A stretch of 64,000 bases of DNA from Dasyornis broadbenti (Eukaryota > Chordata > Aves > Passeriformes > Dasyornithidae): contig VZRN01005383.1 of the NCBI GenBank assembly GCA_013397935.1, forward strand, positions 124,001 to 188,000. Direction: 5' to 3'. Positions within the stretch are counted from its first letter, which is position 1. Every line of letters starts with the position of its first letter. This document shows, in pieces, positions 1 through 14,356 of this stretch. The notes under the pieces were generated by a model. The model was not told the origin of the DNA. It saw only the letters and a program-made list of their open reading frames with translations, and did not search any database. A program made the translations under genes and the position numbers.

Positions 1-335
1 GACTCATCCACCCCTCTATCAAACACAGCTGAAATTAAACAACTGTTTCAAAACTTCCCTCTGAGGGACAAACTGCTGGAGTGCATAATCCCATTCCTTT
101 AGTAAACCAGGTTGGCACAGGGGAAAGCATAAAGATGCCCTTAACTACACAAAACCTTTTAAGTTTTACCTTGCTACAAAACTACTGTTTGAACCTTTGA
201 TTCTTTCTTAGCAAATAATGTTGCAGGTAACACTACTTATTTACCTTACCCTTTAGTAACTCCTATATGTTCCATGCTTGAAAACAAAACTATTTCAAGG
301 AAAATGTGAAAGGACTCTTGCAAAAAATACTGTTG

Positions 336-353
336 TTTTTTTTTTTTTTTTTT
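336..353 (+). repeat. Poly-T run (18)
   Basis: Uninterrupted T homopolymer; no retroposed gene or SINE recognised on its minus-strand 5' side. Confidence 0.9.
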
Positions 354-3300
354 ATAAAGGGCTGACACAAAATAATTATTTTTTAGTTCAAGAAGATATA
401 ACAGGCTTTCCAAGATTTTGAAGGAAAGAGTATTATGGGAAGGGCTCAACAGTCTTTCCTTTTTTCACTGTGTGGATGCACATTTTTTCAGATAACCTCA
501 TACACAAAGCTTTTCAGGTGTGATCACCAAATCGTAAGAATGGCAATAAATAGAAAATAAATCAAGAAGTTTCATAAGTTGAAATAGGCATTGAAAAGTT
601 TTTCATCCTTGAACGCATTTTTCTTTGATAGAAATTACGTACAAGTATTTGTGAGAAATCTTGCACACGTATCTTAAGGGTGGGACAGTGGAAACAATTC
701 TGCCAGATTTATTTTGGTAGATCATGTCTTGAACAATTTCTAAAGCTTGTTTTTTATTCTTAAGTGCTGTGTTTTTCTTTTCTGAACACTTCGAACCCTG
801 CAGAGAGTTGTGCAAAGAGGGATGTTCTGGGAAGAGAAAAGAGCCCTCATTTCCATTAAAAACTGTTGTTTCTCAACTATTAAGTTTCTCTCCAACTATT
901 GGAGAGAAAATATGTGTATATATGGAGGAGGCCTTATTTTTATGGCACATGAAGAATTTAGACTTGACATTTGGAAAAAACACGTATCTACACAACCTAC
1001 CTCTGTTTCCACTACGTAATTAATATATGTTTGTAGTGTTTCCAATATATATGTGGAACAATCAGACAGAGGACAATGTGTTGTGCATAAGAATGCATCT
1101 AAATAATTTGCCTAGATTTATTAAGTTGCAGATAAAAAGTTCATTTTTTTTTTTAACTAATAGCACAGTGTAACATTCTCTCCTTGATTTTTAAACTGGA
1201 ACTACAAAAGAGAACATTTTTTTTACAACACTGCCCGGCTTCCTGCCTCCCACCTAGGACACTAACCTTCTTGGGAATCATGAATTAATCCAGTTATCCT
1301 TGCAACCACAAGGGAGCCTGAGCAACACATGAAACACAGAGCAGTGTAATTGCAATGCAAATATGTGGGCATTTAAAGTTACCAGAGCTCCAGACTTGAA
1401 AGGTGATGGTCTTGATGGAAAGCCCTGCTTCAGATTGCATTTCTAATGCAGGTGTTAGTCAAGCAATGACTTTGGATTTGTTACATCCAGAGGGTTGTAT
1501 TTTCCAATGTTTCAAGATTCCTATACACCTTTTTTGCCATTTCAGTGTTTTTTGTCCCATATGTGCATTTGCAAAACTATTAGTGAGAAGAAACATGTTA
1601 CCTAAAAAGGGTCATAATTTCTTATGTAGTAACTAAGGATTTAGGGATTGAAGAAAATGTGAGAACTGACTTTTTAAAAAAAATACTTGTTTTTTCCAAG
1701 TGATTAGTGATTTTGGATGCATTGTTTATAAATGGGCTTGCTTCAGTCATCTAAAGTAGATGTGATTGTCTCAGGCTTTGATGAAGTCAAATTATATCAA
1801 AGTATCTCAAATTAGGCATCCTCTGAACTGAGATATTTAAAACCACTAGTTCTTTTTCAAAGCCTTGGCTGCTACATTTGGAAGTATTTTAACCCAACCA
1901 CCCTACTCTGATGCAAGTGATTTGTGGTATTTGCCCCACAGTCAATTTCAATATTTAGCAAAATCAACAGAAATGCAAGGGCTGCATCAGATGCCTGATC
2001 TGACATGGGGCAGATCAGCTTATGCCGTGTTTCAGCTGCAGAACTTATCCCACAAGGAAAACTACGCTGGCATTCAGCCAGAAGATTAAAACATTCTTTG
2101 GAGAGGCAGCACTGCTCATTGTCAAGGCCCTGTGCCGCGTGTTGGTTGATGTTTCCGTGGAACTTTCCTAACCTTGTGAAGCCTTGTGTAAGGCGTAGCT
2201 ACTATCAGTGTTTGAAGATCTTCTCCTGCAATGTATTCCTCCTTGCTGCCCAAACAAAGGGCTGTAGGTCTACAGAAAACAAAATCAGCTCAAAATTTCA
2301 TAGGCCTCTAGGAATAGGAAGGATTGTGCTGGCATCTTGGGCTATGCGCGGGTGTGTCTTTGCCTCCTCCCTCTGTGATGGCACTATCCTGTTAACATTC
2401 GTCTGCCAAGTTAGGTACATCGTGTTCTAGCAGGACACAGCCTCCTAGTGATGTTTGTTTGACAAACAATAAACTTGATTCCCAACAGGTGGTCTACATG
2501 GGATTGAAGGCTGCTGTATTGCAATTGGATTTTGATCATTCTTACAACGTGAGAAATCAGAGAAAAGCCAGTTATATCTAGTAAAAAAAAAAATATCCTA
2601 AGGAAAGTTGTATTGTTTTTTATGAGAAAGAAAAAAATCATGACACTGTCTGATATCCATGAAAGGACAGGTGACAGAAGCAATGTCCCCTAAAGGAATG
2701 CAGTTGTTTGTAGCTAGTTATTTTTCTGTTGTAAGCCACAAGTAAAATCAGAGCTACAAAGAAGTAGAGAAAGGTAATTTTTCCCTCAGTACCAGTCCTG
2801 CTGTGGTTAAGTGGGTACAGCAACACTCAGAGCGGGTCAGTGACAAAGAACCAGGATGCAGCACCCCTCAGCACAGCCTGGGGGACACAAGGGAAAGACC
2901 CCTGGGACTGAGATTTGTTGTGTCAGGCTTCCAGATTGGTTGGCGTTTCTCCTCCAGGAGTATACAATCCAGGAGGACTCTTAAAGCAAGTCAATAAAGA
3001 TTTTAAAAATGGCATTAAAGAAAGAGACAGAAAGCTGTTAGGAAAACTGGCAGGCAGAAGGAAGGACATAGGTTAGGTGTGGAGGAGAGGGACTGGAGAG
3101 GGCAATGGAGGAAACAAAGGGAAAAAATGACAAAGTGAAAACAAGTAATGAAAGGAGTGACTATAGAAACAACAATGTAAAGGGGTGAAATAAAACATAA
3201 TCTCTTATGCAGACATTCACGATTAGGAAAGGTTATTTCTCTTTCATTTTTATTTCCTTGGCAGAGAAGGGGGAGCTGTAGGGAGGAGGAAATTAAGTGT

Positions 3301-6300
3301 TTGGTGCTGGTGCTGATGGAAACTTTTGTTTCAGCTGCAGCTCAGGCAGAGAAAGAATTTCCCCTGGTCAGACCCAGGTGAGGGGTTACACAGCAGTGGT
3401 ATTTGTGTCCGAGGCAGAAACCCTTAATATCTCTATAAATTTGTCAGGCCTTGACTAAGGAAAGCAATGCTAATGAGAATTAAACATACTTGCCACTGGC
3501 ATGTGACATGTGTCTATAAATATTTAAGGAATGATGGGATCACTTAACCACTCTTTCTTCATTTCAGCCTCAGTTCCCATCCCAAACTGAACTGGAAAAT
3601 TTTTTATGCATTTTGGCTTGTCTCAGTTAAGTTAACGCCCCCACCCCTCTTTCTATACCTCCTTTCCTGTCTACTTCTTCTGAATCACTCTCTCGAGCTG
3701 TATCCAGGCTGCTTTCAGCTCTGGCATTGAACTGCATCTGGTCACTAAAGTCACCCTGGCACATACATAAAAGAGATTTGAAGGTGGAAATGACCACCCA
3801 TTAAATCACCTCATCCTCCCTCTAGTCAGTGTGAAATTGTTCCTGTAGCACACTCCCCAGGCCCTGGGGTTTTAGTGCTTTGAGCAACAGAAATTCCACT
3901 TCCACCCCCTTTGGGAGGAGTGCATGAGGGCTAATAGATCACACTCTTATGCAATTTTTCCTGATACATAGCCTGCATTTTCCTTTGTTTGATGTCTTTA
4001 CTCCATTATTCATAGTTATAACTGGTGCTGGGTGAATCCCAGGTGGTTCTGAGGTTTATTTCTGTTTAAGAAGGCATGCAAAAAGGCAGAGACTAGTCCA
4101 CATTCTTTAAACGTTTTGGTGCCTTCCTGACAGGCTCCGTTATTTCTTCCCTGAAGCTGCCCAGGACCCAGCAGAAAGCCCCATTTCTCTCTGTCTCAGG
4201 AGGGTAGGAGGCTGGATACTGGCCAATCCTCTGGTCTGGTAAATCTATCCTGAAAAGAGAGACTAAATCCCTCATCTCCTCAATCTGCAATATGCCTTTT
4301 TTCATTCATTACCCAGTAGCCTAAGTCCTCCAGTTTAATTTCCTGTACTCATCAGGCTATTGCTGTGCTTTTTGTACTCCCTTACCTAATTGAGGGGTGT
4401 ATCAATCTGTTTTTATTGGACTGGTTCCTTTGATGTCTAAGCACAAGAGAAACTTCTCTAAGTATTTTTTCTTAAAGAAAGGTATTTCTTAAGCTGTTAT
4501 TCCAGTTGATATCCCAAGAAATGCTGCAGTAATCAAATGCTCCTAAAACTGTCGTTTCAACAAATACTAGTTACCAGGACCGTAGCAAGTGCCAGATCAC
4601 GTTTCTTCTGTAAGGGTTGAAGAAGGATTTAAATCCATGTTACTGTCAAAATGGCCCCTGTGCTACAGCGTAATCCATCTTCTCACTCTTCCCCTCTGAA
4701 GGTTAAATAACAATAAAAAATTGTTCTGGTGCAGCAAGAGAAATAAAAACTGAGAAATGTCTGCTGTAATCTGGTAGTCTAGGCATTTAGATTATGGGAA
4801 AATTATCTTTAAATGCCTTCACCTGAGGCATTCTCATCTTTTATGCAACAGTAAATTCAGTACACACTGTTCTACAAATAACATTAATGTTTTTTCTCTT
4901 AGGAGGCAGGAAGACTGCAGTTCTACACCTCATGCAAATACAGGATGCTGGTTTTCCTCCAGTCACGCCACTACTGTTCTAACACTAGGCAAGAGAGAAG
5001 GAAGAGGCACAAGCACCACTTCTCCTATGTGTTTTATATGGTTTAAGTGTGCTTTTAATCTGCTACACCCCAAAAAGGGAAGCTTGCTGGCTTACAGGCA
5101 GCACAGCAGTGGTTGCTGATCTTTGGAGGTGTTCCTGTAGTGAGCAGCTGGGGACATTATCTGTTTTCATACCACAGAAATACAGGTGGGAGAAAACCAG
5201 ACCTTACACAGACATGAGCTTCCTATGTTCCCTGTCCGGGACAATTATAAAGCCATGGTTACAACTTTTGCCATCAGCTTATTTTTGAACTACATATACA
5301 TGTATCAAAAATCTGAAAGCAGGGATTTACTGTCCAAACTAAATGGCAGTGTCAAGAAGTAACAGACACTGATAACAAACCGTCATACTGCCAGAACAAT
5401 TAACTGGGCAGAGTACTAACTTAGAGAAAGGGGAATATGATTACTTTTTTTTCTGAGGCAGAGGACTAAAGACCATCAAACCAACCCTAAAATGACACAG
5501 GAAGACTTACCAAGAATAGCATATATACACAGGGAGACCCTTTTTGGCCCATACAGACTTTACAGACTGTAAATTATGGTTATTCCTAGGAGGAAAGAAA
5601 AGAAGTTCTGTCAGTTGTACAATTACTTTTTATTGGCAGTGCTCTTTCCACTCAAGAAAACATTGGCTGAGGTTCAAGACCAAGATTTGGCTCAAATGCC
5701 ACCACAGTTTTTCAGAAATGTGATGAATGTTCCTCAAGAAATAGTTTCCTAAGGAAGCCACAAAAATGTGTCCAGCTAGGTTTCAGGATATCTAAAATGA
5801 TATCCAAAAGTTGCTACCAGTGAAGATCAATTGCCTTAAGTACTTTCACCAAATGATACTTTTACCTGTCAGACTGACTGATGCTCTGTGACAAAAGGAT
5901 CCCTGACACATCTGAATGAAGTTTCATAAATATTGATGTATGTATACCTGTACACAATTCATCACACCCATCTCAAGCATTTATTTTGAAGGATAAGCTA
6001 TTAAAAAAAAAAATTAAAAATCAATCTAGTGACAGTGGAAGACAGTCCTGCCTGAGAGTCATACACTGAACATAAATTCAGCCACTGATCTCTCATGCCT
6101 GAGTGAAAATATTCCCAAGCCTGAGTGAAAACTTCATTCTAGAAAAGCTGATGAAATTTTCTTTCCATTGCTGTCAGTAAAGGTAAGATGACAAAAGTCT
6201 GTCTTTCCTAAATAGGTATCCCTACGATATAGCAGGGGTAAAGCATTAACCATTACTGATCTCAGTTCTAGAAAATCTAGAAAATTGATAACTGTTAGTA

Positions 6301-6710
6301 AACTAATCTTCAGCTTACCCTGACCTGAATCTTAAGTTGCTAGAAGAGACTGGAGATGTGTCATGTAAAATGTCCACTTTTGCTCACAAAACACCTTTAA
6401 TGGTTACTACAGTTATCTAGAATACAAAAGCCTATTTGTACGTTTCTTTCTACAATGCTTTATAAAGAAATACTGGAAAATTGCTAGTTATTTCCAGAGA
6501 ATTCCTGTTAGTAATGGATGAAGTCATAAAGTACAACCATCAAGCAAAAGCAGGAGAAATAGTAATTTTTATTTGTACAACATGAATATAAAGTGTATCT
6601 ATGAGGAGGCAAATTTAAAATAAGCTCAATTCTAGCAAATATTGGGAATATCTTCTACAATTTCAGAAGATTAGTATCTTTGGACTTCTCATCAGCTCTA
6701 CAAAGTGGAT

Positions 6711-6746
6711 TTTATTTTTTTTGGTTTTTTTTGTTTTTTTTTTCCA
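6711..6746 (+). repeat. T-rich tract
   Basis: Low-complexity T-rich stretch broken by a few a and g bases; no element recognised beside it. Confidence 0.85.
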
Positions 6747-8312
6747 GTATTGAGTTAATTCAATGTAGTGACATATTTAAAGATTTACCAGTGAAAGGCA
6801 CTGCTGCTAGGATATTAGTTCAACCCTCCTCTAATTGAATGTGCCTCTCCAAATCTGTATTTTCACTCTGTTTTTTTTCTTTCCTGGGCTATAGAAAGGT
6901 CCATAGTTAACCCAGAGGATGTTTCTATCTCTCCATCAACTCTTCAGTGAATTCTCAGTACTTGTAGTTTTGATACGAGTGTGATCAGATACTTCTTCCT
7001 CACACTCATTTCCAGTTATTTCAGATTATAAAGGCCTGGCATGCTCTCAAGAGCAGATTTTACATCTGGCAACACTGCTCCAACAGACACATGCATTAAG
7101 AAAGCAGAAGGCTAGACAAAACACGGTAATGTGAAGACTGTACTTAATAACACAGGAAAGAAACAGAATCAAATTTCCCATATTTGATAAGACTACTGCA
7201 AAGAAATTAACTTGTAGCTTAGCAAAATATGTAAGTTTTGCCCCTCTGCAGGTTATAAAAATTAGTGCTTACTAGTTAAGGTTCCAATGCATTTGAGTAA
7301 TTTGTTTCATAATTATTTGCATTTCTACATGACTGAGAATAAATACAAAAGTATTCAAAGTTCATTTGGAGTTCACTGATTCAAAGCTTTCCCAGATCTT
7401 AAAATACAACAGGGGAGTTTTCCTCCCAAAGAAAGGTTAGTCTGGTTCCTGATTTAATCAGTTGCTAATCATCATTAAAATCAGTGGTTTATACAGTCTT
7501 AGACCAAGAACAACCCTCCTGTTATTAACTCTGAGAGTGAAACAGACCAAAGATGTAGTAAATAGATGACAAAAGACACCACAGAAACAAGTGATAACAT
7601 ATTCCTATGTCTTTAATGGAAACATTTTGTTACAATTTAGGTTATGTGATATTGCATTTTTAAAAAGTGTGAAAGAAAATGCACAGAATAAAAAGTCGAA
7701 CGACACCAGTGAATGCAGGTATTTTAAATGACCAGATCATAGAAGAAATAAAATACATTACACAAATAAACAAGGGTTATATCCACAGTGATGAATATGC
7801 ACTCTCCTCTACACAAAAACAATAAATAAAATCACATTATATGCAGATAGTTCTACTTACATCAGTACAATATACTGTGCAGCTTTCTATTTGTTTTCTG
7901 CTAGACTGGCACTAGGTTTCTCTGCTGTCCAGTATTTTTCCATTAACAGTGAACAGTATCACCGAAGAAAAGGGGACAAAATTCCTGTCCACAGAATCTC
8001 TCCTGAGTCCTGTTAGTTTTAGGTTGTTACAGCCTATGCACAGGAAACACAGCAAATTATACCCACTGCCTTCATCCCGGTACTCCAAGTCTTCTCAGCA
8101 CTTTCAGATCTGCACAGTGAAGACTCCCTATTCTGAGAGAAAGAGAAGTCCAGATCATCCCCAAACAGAAAACAACACAGCTGTGCTCATCGTGCCTGCT
8201 GCTAATGCACTACATCAGCAAAACCACCCTTCGCAGTGGGCGGGTGGGGAGCAGACCTGCGTGTTCCCTGTGCATACCAGTTGAGATTACAAAAGAAACC
8301 CCTAAAACAAGA

Positions 8313-8341
8313 TTTTTTTTTTATTTTTTTTTTTTTTTTTT
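8313..8341 (+). repeat. T-rich homopolymer tract
   Basis: A nearly pure T run with one A. On the NPR3 sense strand it is A-rich and includes AATAAA, but that hexamer arises by chance in such a tract. Confidence 0.85.
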
Positions 8342-11300
8342 AATACCGATTTTGGTACATTTTTTTTGCTTGCTCAAGCATCCTTTAGAAACATTCACAT
8401 GACAGAAACACCAAGGAACAGTTGACCCAGAGTGGATTTTAACCTTTCAAAGATTTTTCATCTAATGAATCCGCTTAAGATTTCTGAAGCAATATAGCTT
8501 AACATACAAACTGTAACAGTGTCAGGTTATTCAGAGTAATTTGCCTTTGATGCAGAATATTAACTTAGTGGTTAGTGAGAATTTTGAGTGAACTGTAAGC
8601 CTCTTCTTTTTGCTAGTTTTGTATGCTGTAGATTTGTTGTATGTAAGTTAGGACCTTCTAAAAGGTAAATTCTGGAAGAAGTAACAGCATAATAAAAGTC
8701 TATCTAGGGATACACTGGACACAATTAAACACCAGCCCAAGAAAGCCTCAAAACTGTGTGGCAGCCCTATCTTCTCGATCAAAACCAGCACTAACCTCAT
8801 AAGAACACCAACATGAACCTTTTTCCTTTCTTCCTCTGTGGGAGAGATAAAGGGTGAGCTGCATTTATGACAGACTTGAGGCTTCAGTGGGGCCAACCAC
8901 AGCGCTCAGACTTTCTGTTGTTCTTCAGAAGAGAACAGACACTATCAGTGTCTGCTGCACAGCGTGCTGACCCTGTAGACAGCCAAGTCTGAGGTCTCTC
9001 ACAAACAGCTATTTGTTTTAATTTCAACAATCATTTTTCATCAAGTCTTAGAGCTCAGATGTTAAAAGGTATCTGAGAATGGAAAACAATTCATCCCTCA
9101 AGCCATCTGAATTAATTTCTGCCTCTAAGCAGGGATATGCATAGTGCAAACTCTTCCATTCTTCCACTTGAAAGGTTTCACATACACACAAATCTTTTTG
9201 TGCTTTCAACAGCAACAAGGAAAAGGGGGGCGAGGAGAGGTGACACAACATATCTGAAAGCAAAACTTTTCCCAGTATGTCCTTAAAAACATATTCCACA
9301 AAGTAACTCCTGTATTTCCTTGTTTCTTAAAAGGGCTAAAAGTGACTCCTACAAAACATGCACTTTGAAATTTGTGCCTTTATGGCTCACTGTTGTGAGG
9401 TGAGTTACACTAGGGCACGCTGTTAACCAACAGGAAAGTGCTAAATGTACCATTAGAAACTTGTATTTCTGTTCTCATGTGCCCTGCCGTGGGGAATGTG
9501 GCCGCTGGATTTGACATCACTTTATAGCAACGACAACAAGGATAAGAAAACCCCAGCAGGCAATTCTAGGTCTACATCTCTGATAGCGGCCAGCGTGGCC
9601 ATGGGCAAACACGAGGTGTGCTGGCAGCTGAGCAGCGTGGCAGCAATGAACCACGTCTGAAATTAAACAAAAGCCAACACTCAGTGAAGAAGGAGCATTT
9701 CTAACTAAATGATGGAAAAAGGCTGTTTCTTTTCAAAGTACTTCTGAACCTAGACAAAAGGCCATGAAAAAAAAGGGGAATTAAAGACTGTTCACTCTAC
9801 TCTGGGAGAAAATAAGGAAAAATAACTTTACTGCTTTACTGAAAGAACCAGAATGGTTTCATGGCTACACTCTGAAGCACAGAGGAGGGCAGTGAAGGAT
9901 ATGGAACTGCCTTGAGCTCCGGAAGAGGTGGACTGAATTGCCAATGAAATTTATGACCAGGACTATTAGCTTCCTGTCTTTGATGTCTATTCTTGGCTTT
10001 CCAGGAGCATTATGGCATTCATGAGGTGAAAACATCGCCAGAGCCAAGGTCAGCTAAGGCTGATGCAGCCTGTTCTAGTGCAGAGCTGAGAAACTTGCTC
10101 TGAACTGCTTCAAGCCTGAAGACACTCCACTGAGGGCCCAAGTTTACTTCCACTGAATCAGTAAGAGCATTTTTTGTCAGCTTAATGAGAGTGTGATTGC
10201 ATTTCTAAGCCAAAAAATGAATCAGAGATCAACTTCCCAGTAAAACATGACAGGGAGAACACTCTTTATTTTGTCCAGCACAAATGTTTTCAAAGCATTA
10301 GCTACACCTTCATAACTCTCCACTAAAATACCCCAACAAAATACTTTCAATAACGTCTTGCTTAAGAACAAATTGAATATAGATCAACACGATTTGTTTT
10401 CAGAAATTAATTAATATAACTCTTAAATTAACTGAATTCTGGCCACAATCTTGCAAGGTGCGGACCACTCTCAACGACAAGTTTTAGCAAACTGAATGTT
10501 TTCAGAGCTCAGCTGGGTGTGGTCTTCAGTGTAGCACACCGGGCAGGAACTGGTAATTACTGGTGATGGTGGTAGTCACAGAGAACTCAAGGCACACAAA
10601 CTCCATAAACAAAACTTCCAGAACTACCAGTGGCCAAGGACAAAGCACCTGGACATCGAACTCTGAAGCTGTGGGTTTCAGGACACTAAATCACAGACAC
10701 TATTGAAAGTTCCGCTTCATCTTTGTCCCGTGCAGTGAAGCCTAGGTGTTGAAGCTATGAGGGTAAAAAAGCAGGAAAACCCTCCATAGAACCATCACGA
10801 AGAGGATTCTGAGGTGAATCAGCTATTAAGCTGACCACTATTTAGTAATTAAAAAAATTCCTAAATTAGCAGAATTTGTCAAACTTTGACAAACAGCAGT
10901 ATGAAGCCACTAGTTCTCAATTTAAGAGGCACAACTGTGAGATTTAACATGGTCTACAGGGCCAGCCTTTCTTAAATTCAAGCACAGGCAAATTTCCCTT
11001 TGGTTCAGCCACAGCAAGGATCATACCCTTTGGTCCCAAGTGAGCAAAGCACTTAGAAGCTGAAGTTGAGCATATTTTAAGTGTGTTCTGAAGTGCTGAG
11101 CTGAGTCAAGGGTCTCCTTGTGCTGCTCTGTCATACAGATGTATGTTTGTAATACGGGCAATTTGTTGAAGCCAAAAATGTAGGTTTTGAAACCTCTTTT
11201 GAGAATCAATTATTATTATTTTGATTAGACATTCCCTTACAGAGTTCGGAGCCTAAACATTGTGGCATTGAGCTAATGCAGATGAACCAGAACGGAAAAG

Positions 11301-13455
11301 TGCATTAGCCAGTAAAGAATCTCTCTGCTGAATAATCTAAACTCAGGGCAGCTTCTGATCTATGGTCCATGGAAGATTTGGGAACTATTAGCAAGAAGCC
11401 TGTGAAAGGCAGCTAAGAAGAGCAAGTTTATTTATGCTATGAAGGAATCTACTTATGTGAAATGTCTTAAATGATCTCCACACTTCCATGGGAAAAATGC
11501 ACACGTTTGTGTGCATCAGTTTGCAAACATTAAAGGCCATTGATCTAAAATGCTCTAAGGTGAAAAAAAGGTCCACCTTCCTTGGGAGGTGCTGGGATGT
11601 ACAGGTTTGGCTAAGCCTCTGTCAGCACCCCACCAACAGACATCTCACAGAAACACTTCCAGAGGTCATGATTTAAAACCCTACATAAGAGCAAGGATGA
11701 GAATTACTATTTTTTTAATTAAAAAGTGACCTTTCACTATACTTTTTTTTTAATGGTTATCACAAAATGACACAATAAATAAACTGTCATAAGAATTTAT
11801 TATCCCAGCCAGATCACCTGTCTTCTGGTGAGACTCAGCTGTGCAAATGACAGGAAAAATGCACATCTACACGACTGTCTTGATGCCAAACTAGTCACTC
11901 TTTGAGTACTAGTTCATACTGCAAAGCAAGTCACAACAAAACTAATTTCAAAAAAAGTTTATGCTTCAAATCATACTCTCTTTTCCCTACACATGTAGAA
12001 ATTTTCCTTGCCTTTTTTTCTGTGGCAAAGTAGTCAAAGAAGTAAAAGAAAGTCAAAATACTGAAAGGCCTATTTGCAAAACCAGAAGTAGATCAAAACC
12101 GCTTTGAAAAGTATCTAAAAAAACTCCTAACCTGAAATCCAGAAACTAAATCAGGAAGTCTTTTTTCCTCCCCAAGTCCACAGCAGTATGAATGCTGCTC
12201 TAGCCTACTTCTAGTGCCCATGAAATAAGGCGAATACTTCAGAAAACTGTCCACTGCTTTGGCTAACGCACCTTTGAAGAAGTCAAAGGCCCAGACAGGG
12301 AAATGGGATGATGGAAATCTACTTCCTGTACAGGAAGTTCTGCCCTCTGGCTGTCTGGGACATAGGACAGTATTTCACAAGGGCAAGTGATGAATCCCTC
12401 TGTATGCTAAGAAAGAAGTGAAATATAAGAAAAAAAAATGTCCAACAACAAATAAAAGGGGGCAGAAAGCAGACACAGACAGTTTTTGTTCTTCATTCAC
12501 TTCCAGGTACTCTAAAGAGGTTTCTCAGAATTGGTACTCTGGCTTTTCAAGGCCTAGAAGTTTTGTAGAAATTAGGCTTCAGAGCTGGTTTTGAGATTAA
12601 CTTTCAAGCCTGACTGTAACTGCTGAGACCAGAATATTCAGCTTACGAAATCAGAATAGAATAAACCAAAATATTTCATGCACTCTTAGAACCACAGTCA
12701 TAGCTCTGTTTCCCCACTGACAATATTTTTATGGGTCTTCTTCACCACATTTACAGTAAGTATTGTTCATTTCCATTTGTTGACTAGAAAGTGCAAAGTT
12801 CTCCTTTGTCTAGTATAAAATAACCTGTCAGTAGCTAATTCATCACAGATGCAGTTCTGCTCCTGGTAAAATAAATGGCAATAGTTCCAGGGATACTGAT
12901 GGCAGCAGGATTAAAGTCAGCCCTAGAATTGTGTTTTAACACAGGATTCCTGAAGGCAGTTCCTTGGGTGCTTAATTGTACACACACAGATAATTAAACC
13001 TCACCATCCTCTGTAGGACATTTTAACATTTGACAAATGCATTATTTACAGCATCAGGGCAATCATCACATAGACAATTCAATAACTGCATTTGTGTTGT
13101 TTAAGTAACTATTTGAATGTTGCACATACCTGGAGAAAAAAGTGGGGCAAAACACCTATTACCATCCACAAAGTCATTTCTCCTCCCCTAAACACTGGTT
13201 CTAAAATGTATTTACAGCTGTTGACTTTCCCTGCATATTACTCCTATCATAAAAAATATGTCTTCAAAACATCCTCTTCCTTAATTTTTAATCCTACCAA
13301 AGCAAAAATAGATATTTTAATAGAAAAATACAAGATTAAAAATATCCTAAAAAATAAAATGGTAGCATGGAATGCCATTTTTACACACAAAAAAAATCCC
13401 CTTTTGAATTGCATCAGCTATACAAACACTTTCATATTTACAGTTTTGGATGCAG

Positions 13456-13510
13456 TCCTGTGCTCACTGAAGTTAATGGGATTTTGCCATTGACTCCACT
13501 GCGAACAGGA
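13456..13510. repeat. Imperfect palindromic repeat (24-bp arms, 7-nt loop), MITE-like
   Basis: Left arm 13456-13479, loop gattttg 13480-13486, right arm 13487-13510; 19 of 24 arm positions pair. The core phrase aagttaatgg...ccattgac resembles a palindromic interspersed sequence (variants of cattgacttcaatggg) that I recall as common in turtle, crocodile and bird DNA. I cannot give its library name. It lies about 0.85 kb past the NPR3 stop, so it may be in the 3'UTR. Confidence 0.6.
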
Positions 13511-14008
13511 GCAGGCCTGGCATGGACTACATTTGCCCCTCTGAAAAGTCATGGCAGTGGACAGAAAAGAGTGAGACAAAACAGGTGTAAGACTGAGGAA
13601 TTAACCAGTCCTCTCCAGAGACCTGATTGTTTTCTCTGCCACTGTTTCACGCCTGTGAAACTCCTCATCCTTCTCTGGAGTTTTTCCTAAATCCCACCAC
13701 TTAAGAGGGAGTAACAGTGCTTTTGACTGTGATACCACACAAACTAGGGAAGAATGGTTTGTGTGTTTCCACCTGCCTGACTTTCTCAGTGGAGTTAATT
13801 ACAACCATGTGCCAATTCCCTTCCCTTCCCTAAGGCCCGTACACTGAATTTCATATCCCCTGTTATCAATGACAGTGATTCAGTGATGCAGGATCACACC
13901 CCAAATCAATTCCTTTTTTCTTTTTTGCAGCAACCAGCACCTGTGCCTCTGAAACCATATTTGATACCCATGGGTGAGATGCAAATATGGAAGGAGGTGG
14001 TAGAAGCC

Positions 14009-14044
14009 AAAAAAAAAAAAAAAAGAAAAAAAGAAAAAAAAAAA
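14009..14044 (+). repeat. A-rich homopolymer tract
   Basis: A run of A with three scattered G bases, about 310 bp past the NPR3 stop; on the sense strand of NPR3 this would be U-rich. Confidence 0.85.
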
Positions 14045-14356
14045 GATCAGAATGAAACATCCCACATCAACTAAATCCAGATCTGCTAGCCTTAATATAT
14101 GCCTTAAGAAATTCTGTCTTTACATATTAAGTACATCCCATAACATCAAACTGCATAATTTTCTTTTGTGAGATGAAAGGCCATGTGGCATAATATGATT
14201 AGTAAATCATTCCTGAGCTTCTGAAAGAAATTAAGACAAAATTACTGCTTAAAAGAGTGAGTTCTTCAAGAGCCTCTTCTTTTTACACTGATGTCTTTGG
14301 TTGTGTCCTTTTCTCTAATTCTTTTTTTCCCCTAGGAAGAATGGGATTCTTCTTCT

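Larger units (their letters stand above)
1..7599. other. Intergenic DNA downstream of NPR3; no gene seen
   Basis: AT-rich sequence with only short, dissimilar open frames. The longest frame near 2005-2430 (141 residues) has no motif, signal or recognisable family. No RNA gene and no clear repeat was recognised apart from homopolymers. Part of the right end could still be NPR3 3'UTR. Confidence 0.6.
7600..14356 (-). other. NPR3: Region downstream of the NPR3 stop; probable 3'UTR of unknown length
   Basis: No coding sequence is supported here. Mammalian NPR3 transcripts have a 3'UTR of several kb as I recall, so much of this may be transcribed. AATAAA on the minus strand (TTTATT on the plus strand) occurs at 11796-11801, 11427-11432 and 10265-10270, but no single site stands out from background in such AT-rich DNA. 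The lower boundary given is arbitrary. The stretch also contains an A-rich tract, a palindromic repeat and a T-rich tract, listed separately. Confidence 0.35.

Noticed and set aside
2005..2430. A 141-residue plus-strand open frame in the downstream region
   Set aside because: No recognisable domain, no splice partner and no promoter context; consistent with chance.
3772..3990. CR1- or L3-like phrases in the downstream region
   Set aside because: Resemblance was limited to a few short words; a RepeatMasker run would be needed.
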